This document shows, one piece after another, positions 6,492 through 10,238 of a stretch of DNA of 10,238 nt. A program made the position numbers and the translations under genes. The notes beneath the pieces are model-generated. The model saw only the letters and a list, made by a program, of their open reading frames with translations. It was not told the DNA's origin and ran no database searches. Source of the DNA: Pseudomonas sp. (GTDB lineage Bacteria; Pseudomonadota; Gammaproteobacteria; Pseudomonadales; Pseudomonadaceae); assembly GCF_030147005.1 (NCBI RefSeq), contig NZ_JASLAW010000218.1, positions 1 through 10,238 of the forward strand, given 5' to 3'. Numbering within the stretch: position 1 is the stretch's first letter; each line of letters starts with the position of its first letter.

Positions 6492-6622
6492 TTTGTTTTA
6501 GCGGCAAAGCCCCCACCCAGATTGCCGCTTTACTGACGCCATGCGGAGACTGCTTGCCGCTTTTCTGGCATTGCCGCTGGCAAACTTCCTGCAAGCCCTT
6601 GATATACGGGCGTTCCCTGAAT
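6492..6622 (+). promoter_or_regulatory. flgB upstream region with four TTGCCGCT/AGCGGCAA octamers
   Basis: This gene-free region lies between the REPIN and the flgB promoter. The octamer TTGCCGCT occurs at 6522-6529, 6554-6561 and 6571-6578, and inverted (AGCGGCAA) at 6500-6507. The first two copies extend to ttgccgctttactg and ttgccgcttttctg. All four sit 70-150 bp upstream of the predicted RpoN start site, where enhancer-binding activators usually bind. FleR, the NtrC-type activator of class III flagellar genes, is the natural candidate. The repetition is seen directly; the function is inferred. The first pair, 6500-6507 with 6522-6529, could also form an 8-bp hairpin downstream of cheR. 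Confidence 0.5.
6578..6593 (+). promoter_or_regulatory. Possible second RpoN-type element upstream of flgB
   Basis: TGGCAAACTTCCTGCA has GG (6579-6580) and GC (6591-6592) at exact N10 spacing and keeps TGGCA at -24 and TGC at -12. It is 45 bp upstream of the better match at 6623-6638. Its -24 box is also half of a small dyad, ttgcc-gct-ggcaa (6571-6583). It may be a weak second promoter or a chance match. Confidence 0.3.
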
Positions 6623-6638
6623 TGGCATGCACCTTGCT
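6623..6638 (+). promoter_or_regulatory. RpoN (sigma-54) promoter of flgBCDE
   Basis: TGGCATG-cacc-TTGCT matches the -24/-12 consensus TGGCACG-N4-TTGCT at all but one position, with GG (6624-6625) and GC (6636-6637) at exact N10 spacing. The predicted start, about 6649, gives a leader of about 34 nt to the flgB ATG. Expression of flgB from RpoN is known for Pseudomonas flagellar class III operons. Confidence 0.85.
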
Positions 6639-6682
6639 ATAACCCTGTTAACGAACAGCAGGTCAGCCTAAAGGTTTCCGCC

Positions 6683-7090
6683 ATGAGCATCAGTTTCGAT
6701 AAAGCGCTCGGTATCCATGAACAAGCCCTGGGCTTTCGCGCCCAGCGTGCCGAAGTCCTGGCCAACAACATTGCCAACGCCGATACCCCGAACTACAAGG
6801 CTCGGGACCTGGACTTCTCCGCCGTGCTCGCCGCACAGCAGGACAAGACCAAGAACGGCACCTTCGCTTTGAACATGACCAACAACCGTCATATCGAAGC
6901 GCAAGGCTTGAGCGGTGGTGATGAGTCGCTGCTGTATCGCACGCCGATGCAGCCGTCGATCGACCAGAACACCGTCGATGCTCAACTGGAACAATCGAAC
7001 TACGCCGAAAACTCGGTGAATTTCCAGGCCAGCTTTACCCTGCTCAACAGCAAATTCAAAGGGCTGATGTCAGCCCTGCGTGGAGAATAA
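6683..7090 (+). CDS. flgB: Flagellar proximal rod protein FlgB
   Basis: FlgB is a proximal rod subunit in the periplasmic shaft of the basal body, exported by the flagellar type III system without a signal peptide. The 135-residue length is standard. The N-terminal rod-family signature is clear: LANNIANADTPNYKARDLDF (about residues 26-45). The C-terminal helix NYAENSVNFQASFTLLNSKFKGLMSALRG pairs with it in this protein family. I chose the ATG at 6683 because AAGG (6671-6674) lies 8 nt upstream; the frame is open further upstream, but that part crosses the promoter and the REPIN. It opens the flgBCDE operon, and flgC begins 3 nt after the stop. Confidence 0.96.
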   Translation: MSISFDKALGIHEQALGFRAQRAEVLANNIANADTPNYKARDLDFSAVLAAQQDKTKNGTFALNMTNNRHIEAQGLSGGDESLLYRTPMQPSIDQNTVDAQLEQSNYAENSVNFQASFTLLNSKFKGLMSALRGE

Positions 7091-7093
7091 GCC

Positions 7094-7537
7094 ATGTCCC
7101 TGTCCAGTGTTTTCAATATTGCCGGCAGTGGCATGAGCGCGCAAACCACGCGTTTGAACACCGTCGCCAGTAACATCGCCAACGCCGAAACCGTGTCTTC
7201 GAGCATTGACCAGACTTACCGTGCCCGTCATCCGGTGTTCGCCACCATGTTCCAGGGCGGCCAGAGCGGTGGCAGTGATTCGCTGTTCCAGAACCAGGAT
7301 GCCGCCGGCCAGGGCGTGCAGGTGCTGGGTGTGGTCGAAGACCAGAGCAACCTCGAAGCGCGCTACGAGCCCAACCATCCGGCTGCGAACGAAAAGGGTT
7401 ATGTCTACTACCCCAACGTCAATGTGGTCGAGGAAATGGCCGACATGATTTCCGCCAGCCGTTCGTTCCAGACCAACGCGGAAATGATGAACACCGCCAA
7501 AACCATGATGCAGAAGGTCCTGACCCTGGGTCAGTGA
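7094..7537 (+). CDS. flgC: Flagellar proximal rod protein FlgC
   Basis: FlgC is a second proximal rod subunit, built next to FlgB. The 147-residue protein has the N-terminal flagellar rod signature (SVFNIAGSGMSAQTTRLNTVASNIANAETV, residues 5-34). Its C-terminal helix is typical of the family (VNVVEEMADMISASRSFQTNAEMMNTAKTMMQKVLTLGQ), including the YPNVNVVEEM turn that is characteristic of FlgC. The ribosome binding site GGAG (7082-7085) lies inside the end of flgB, 8 nt before the ATG, so the two genes are probably translationally linked. Confidence 0.96.
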   Translation: MSLSSVFNIAGSGMSAQTTRLNTVASNIANAETVSSSIDQTYRARHPVFATMFQGGQSGGSDSLFQNQDAAGQGVQVLGVVEDQSNLEARYEPNHPAANEKGYVYYPNVNVVEEMADMISASRSFQTNAEMMNTAKTMMQKVLTLGQ

Positions 7538-7553
7538 TAAGGGGCGCCAAATA

Positions 7554-8273
7554 ATGGCCATCGTTGATACGTCGAACAACACGGCAGTCCAGGACCTGTT
7601 CAATTCCAAGGTCAAGGACGCTTCAAATAATGTATCGAATGTTTCCAAAGCGGCCACGGGCAACCAGGCCCTGGGCAAGGATGCGTTCCTGCAGTTGCTG
7701 GTGACCCAGCTGAAAAACCAGAACCCGTTGTCGCCGCAGGATAACGGAGCGTTCGTGGCCCAGCTCGCTCAGTTCAGCAGCCTGGAAGGCATCAACACCC
7801 TGAATGACTCGGTCAATAACATCTCGAGCAACTTCAGCTCTTCGCAGGCACTGCAGGCTTCTTCGCTGGTGGGGCGTTCGATCATCACCCAGACGGACAA
7901 GGCGCTGGTCGATACCAGCAAGAGCATGAACGGTTCGGTGGCGGTGCCGGCGACGACGGGCAACGTCTCGATCAAAATCACCGACAAAGATGGCAATGTG
8001 GTGCGCACCCTTGATATGGGCGCCCAGAGCGCAGGCTCTTCGGACTTTATCTGGGATGGCAAGAACGACAAGGGTGAGGTTGCCCCAGCCGGCACTTACA
8101 CCTTTGCGGCCTCCACCAAGAACGACAAGGGCGATGCGGTTGCCCTGGCCACTTCGCTGCCGGCCACGGTGACCAGCGTAACGCTGAGCAAGACCGGTGG
8201 CGAAATGCTGCTGAACCTTGCAGGCGGCATGGGCAGCGTCAAGCTGTCGCAAATTCAGACTATTGGTACATAG
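7554..8273 (+). CDS. flgD: Flagellar hook cap / assembly protein FlgD
   Basis: FlgD forms the temporary cap on which hook subunits assemble and is lost when the hook is done. The 239-residue protein has a disordered N-terminus and then the conserved FlgD segment (about residues 42-84: KDAFLQLLVTQLKNQNPLSPQD, followed by FVAQLAQFSSLEGINTLN). A C-terminal beta-rich Ig/FlgD domain follows (about 130-190), containing the DFIWDGKNDKGEVAPAGTYTF motif. AAGGGG (7539-7544) is 9 nt before the ATG. It lies 16 nt after flgC and 31 nt before flgE in the same operon. Confidence 0.96.
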   Translation: MAIVDTSNNTAVQDLFNSKVKDASNNVSNVSKAATGNQALGKDAFLQLLVTQLKNQNPLSPQDNGAFVAQLAQFSSLEGINTLNDSVNNISSNFSSSQALQASSLVGRSIITQTDKALVDTSKSMNGSVAVPATTGNVSIKITDKDGNVVRTLDMGAQSAGSSDFIWDGKNDKGEVAPAGTYTFAASTKNDKGDAVALATSLPATVTSVTLSKTGGEMLLNLAGGMGSVKLSQIQTIGT

Positions 8274-8304
8274 AGCCGGCTAACGACGGCAGAGGGAGAG
8301 AAAC

Positions 8305-9615
8305 ATGTCTTTTAATATCGGCCTTAGCGGCCTCTATGCGGCCAACAAACAATTGGACGTGACCGGCAACAACATCGCCAACGTCGCGACCACTGGCTTC
8401 AAGTCATCCCGTGCGGAATTCGCGGACATCTACGCGGCGTCCAAACTGGGCACCGGCCAGAACAGCATCGGCAATGGTGTAAACCTGGCGGCGGTCTCGC
8501 AGCAATTCACTCAAGGTGATGTGAACGGCAGCGGCGGTATCCTGGACATGGCGATCCAGGGTGGCGGCTTCTTCGTACAGAAGGGCAGTGACGGCTCGCT
8601 GGAATACACCCGTAGCGGTGCCTTTCGTGCCGACAAAGACGGCTACATCACCGACAACACCGGTACCTCGCGTCTGCAAGGTTACGCGGCGGGTGATGAT
8701 GGCAAGATCATCAAGGGCGGCCTGACCGACCTGCAACTGAACCTGACGAACCTGCCGCCCAAGGCATCCACCAAGGTGGACTCCACCAGTAACCTTAACT
8801 CTTCCGAGCCGGTGATCGACCAAACGGCCAAGCCGTTCGATCCCACCAAGACCGATACCTTCACCACCCAATACAGCACCACTTTGTACGACACCCAGGG
8901 CAACGCGCACCCAATGGTGCAATACCTGGTGAAAACCGACGGCAACAAGTGGAATGCCTATACGCTGATTGACGGTCGCAACCCTGACGGCTCGTCACCG
9001 ACCGGCACACCGTCGACTCCACCCGTGGCCTCGACATTGACCTTCGATGGCGCCGGCAAGCTCACCAGCGTGGTGACCGGCGGTGTGTCTGATAAGACGC
9101 TAACGGTTACCGGCTGGGTACCGGGTACGGTGACGGACGGTGTATGGAAACCTAACGGTGCAAATGCCAACCCGACCGGCATCGCCGTCAACATGGCCAA
9201 CATCACTCAGTACAACTCGGCCACGTATCGTAACCCTCCGGTTACCGATGGCTATGCCACCGGCCAGATTACCGGCCTGAAGATCGACGGCAGCGGCGTG
9301 CTGTTCGCCACCTTCAGTAACCAGCAGAGCAAGGCTGTCGGCCAGATTTCGTTGGCCAGCTTCAACAACGAACAGGGCCTGCAACCCTCCGGTGGCACCA
9401 CCTGGAAAGAGACCTTCGCTTCGGGTCAGCCTGGCTATGACACCCCTCAAGCCGGTACCTTGGGTTCGATCGTGGCTAACTCCCTGGAGAACTCCAACGT
9501 CAACCTGACCAACGAGTTGGTGGACCTGATCAAGGCCCAGAGCAACTACCAGGCAAACGCCAAGACCATCTCCACCCAGAGCACCATCATGCAGACCATC
9601 ATTCAGATGACCTGA
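8305..9615 (+). CDS. flgE: Flagellar hook protein FlgE
   Basis: FlgE is the subunit of the hook, the universal joint between rod and filament, exported through the flagellar type III system. The 436-residue protein starts with the rod/hook N-terminal signature (LSGLYAANKQLDVTGNNIANVATTGFKSSRAEF, residues 7-39). It ends with the matching C-terminal helix (ENSNVNLTNELVDLIKAQSNYQANAKTISTQSTIMQTIIQM). Between them lie the FlaE/FlgE hook domains: about residues 95-125 (TRSGAFRADKDGYITDNTG) and about 190-290 (TFTTQYSTTLYDTQGNAH), with a low-complexity SPTGTPSTPP insert around 232-241. The length is typical for a pseudomonad hook protein of the shorter kind. AGGGAGAG precedes the ATG closely. A strong terminator after the stop ends the flgBCDE transcript. 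Confidence 0.96.
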   Translation: MSFNIGLSGLYAANKQLDVTGNNIANVATTGFKSSRAEFADIYAASKLGTGQNSIGNGVNLAAVSQQFTQGDVNGSGGILDMAIQGGGFFVQKGSDGSLEYTRSGAFRADKDGYITDNTGTSRLQGYAAGDDGKIIKGGLTDLQLNLTNLPPKASTKVDSTSNLNSSEPVIDQTAKPFDPTKTDTFTTQYSTTLYDTQGNAHPMVQYLVKTDGNKWNAYTLIDGRNPDGSSPTGTPSTPPVASTLTFDGAGKLTSVVTGGVSDKTLTVTGWVPGTVTDGVWKPNGANANPTGIAVNMANITQYNSATYRNPPVTDGYATGQITGLKIDGSGVLFATFSNQQSKAVGQISLASFNNEQGLQPSGGTTWKETFASGQPGYDTPQAGTLGSIVANSLENSNVNLTNELVDLIKAQSNYQANAKTISTQSTIMQTIIQMT

Positions 9616-9634
9616 TGCGTTCACGCTCCACAGG

Positions 9635-9660
9635 AAGCCCCTCGTAAGAGGGGCTTTTTT
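9635..9660 (+). terminator. Intrinsic terminator of flgBCDE
   Basis: A perfect 9-bp stem, aagcccctc (9635-9643) with gaggggctt (9648-9656), closes the loop gtaa and runs into six T residues (9655-9660). It lies 20 nt after the flgE stop, so flgBCDE is a closed transcription unit. Confidence 0.93.
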
Positions 9661-9717
9661 GTGGGTGTAGGAAAATTGCCCCAGGCACATCAGGTTACTC
9701 GTTAACTGCCAGAGGAA

Positions 9718-9746
9718 GGAACGCGACATACCCGTCTTGCCACTGA
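9718..9746 (+). promoter_or_regulatory. Candidate hrp box (HrpL/RspL-type ECF sigma promoter)
   Basis: GGAACG (9718-9723), 16 nt, then CCACTGA (9740-9746). The hrp box recognised by the type III secretion sigma factor HrpL is GGAACC-N15/16-CCACNNA. The only departure is the sixth base (G for C), and the spacing is exact. The next features are GGAGAGG (9760-9766) and an ATG at 9777, at suitable distances for a short leader. No type III secretion genes are visible in the window, so this rests on the motif and its position. Confidence 0.45.
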
Positions 9747-9789
9747 TCGGACCAGAGCCGGAGAGGTTCACCAATCATGGGGGCGGGGT

Positions 9790-10140
9790 ATGTGGAGTAC
9801 AGGGGGTTTAACAGCCGATACCAGACGTGCTGGATTTATGCCGGGCGTGGTGAGGAATGAGCCGACACCGGTCGCGCCTGATGCCGACAAGGCAGCGGTT
9901 AAAGGCTTACTCAACGAGCTGCTCGAGGCGAAGCAGTCAGGCAAGACGCAGACGCTGCAGGACACGCGCGACAAGTTGAATGCGCTGCGTGAGAAGTTGG
10001 GGAACGAGAAATTCAAGGAGATTCTCGAACAGCTGAAGAACGATGCCGATAGGGCTTGGTTGGCGTGGTTGAAGGCTATGTTTCCGGAGCTGTTTCCGAG
10101 ACTGTCAGAAATTTTGTGTTCGGGCATAACATGTAGCTAG
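9790..10140 (+). CDS. Small helical protein of unknown function, 3' end overwritten by an IS
   Basis: I do not recognise this gene. Residues about 30-106 of the 116 are predicted by eye to be strongly helical and charged (AAVKGLLNELLEAKQ, LQDTRDKLNALREKLGNEKFKEILEQLKND), then WLAWLKAMFPELFPRL. There is no signal peptide or membrane segment. The last residues, from about position 103 on, are encoded by the left end of the IS256-type element, so the native C-terminus is missing. The start is doubtful: the ATG at 9790 has no well-spaced ribosome binding site. An ATG at 9777 does (GGAGAGG, 9760-9766), but its frame stops at 9860, and joining the two frames needs a shift of one base near the G-run before 9810. 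A hrp-box-like sequence lies upstream. Secretion by a type III system is possible but only inferred. Confidence 0.5.
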   Translation: MWSTGGLTADTRRAGFMPGVVRNEPTPVAPDADKAAVKGLLNELLEAKQSGKTQTLQDTRDKLNALREKLGNEKFKEILEQLKNDADRAWLAWLKAMFPELFPRLSEILCSGITCS

Positions 10141-10238
10141 AGGTGCATGTATGCCGACTAAAAAGAAGCCCGCCAATGCAGCAGCGAGGGAGTTACCCTC
10201 GATCCCCCAAGAACTGATCGAGCAGTTTGTTAAAGGCC
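10098..10238 (+). mobile_element. IS256-family insertion sequence, left end (truncated by window edge)
   Basis: The transposase start at 10151 is preceded by about 50 nt that look like the terminal part of an IS256-family element (gagactgtcagaaattttgt from 10098, then gttcgggcataac). The exact boundary is uncertain by several bases because the right end and the target duplication lie outside the window. The element enters the 3' part of the preceding small gene. Confidence 0.6.
10151..10238 (+). CDS. IS256-family (mutator-type) transposase, N-terminal fragment at window edge
   Basis: The first 29 residues read MPTKKKPANAAARELPSIPQ followed by ELIEQFVKG. This matches the start of pseudomonad IS256-family DDE transposases, which open with a lysine-rich stretch and then a P-x-I-P-x-E-L-I-x-Q-F segment. 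AGAGG (10139-10143) lies 7 nt before the ATG. The catalytic part is outside the window, so I cannot say whether it is intact. The family call rests on a short but characteristic N-terminus. Confidence 0.75.
   Translation, partial: MPTKKKPANAAARELPSIPQELIEQFVKG

Noticed and set aside
6455..6682. Upstream extension of the flgB frame
   Set aside because: It would run through the REPIN right arm and the RpoN promoter. The family N-terminus and the ribosome binding site both point to 6683.
9100..9774. 224-codon minus-strand open frame opposite the end of flgE
   Set aside because: It crosses the flgE terminator and lies antisense to a conserved hook domain; a chance frame.
1..10238. CRISPR array, tRNA genes, prophage or attachment sites
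   Set aside because: No regularly spaced direct repeats, no cloverleaf-like segment and no integrase or phage structural gene were seen in the window.

Overview
The window looks like chromosome of a Pseudomonas of the fluorescens group. Four things point there: the 3' end of a pseudomonad-type 5S rRNA at the left edge; the gene order flgZ-flgN-flgM-flgA facing cheV-cheR-flgB-flgC-flgD-flgE; FliA (sigma-28) and RpoN (sigma-54) promoters in front of flagellar genes; and a REPIN built on the motif gggagcgggcttgctcgcga, common in fluorescent pseudomonads. No alignment was run, so the species is an inference.

Layout. Positions 1-68 are the end of a 5S rRNA gene and 78-114 its terminator, so an rrn operon ends here. 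After a gene-free stretch of about 340 bp, which holds a degenerate REP sequence and a near-perfect 24-nt palindrome, comes a + strand MFS transporter (458-1849) with an unusual hydrophilic acidic tail. A bidirectional terminator (1852-1893) separates it from the convergent minus-strand block flgA (4500-3736), flgM (3593-3276), flgN (3227-2757) and flgZ (2660-1911). A textbook FliA promoter drives flgM, and an RpoN promoter lies directly in front of flgA.

On the + strand, divergent from flgA, cheV (4576) and cheR (5551) encode chemotaxis coupling and adaptation proteins. A REPIN, four copies of the octamer TTGCCGCT/AGCGGCAA and one or two RpoN promoters fill the gap before flgB (6683), flgC, flgD and flgE (to 9615), the proximal rod and hook genes. 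A strong terminator follows flgE.

The genes form one assembly programme. FlgA helps build the P ring. FlgB and FlgC are rod, FlgD is the hook cap and FlgE the hook. FlgM holds FliA until the hook is finished and FlgM is exported. FlgN chaperones the hook-filament junction proteins. FlgZ is a PilZ-type c-di-GMP receptor that tunes motility. CheV and CheR act on the receptor arrays.

The right end (about 9660-10238) is accessory in character. A small helical protein gene of unknown function sits where flgF is usually expected. It is preceded by a sequence matching the HrpL/RspL (type III secretion sigma factor) hrp box, its 5' end may carry a frameshift, and its 3' end is overwritten by the left end of an IS256-family element whose transposase runs off the window. 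This is the least ordinary part of the window.
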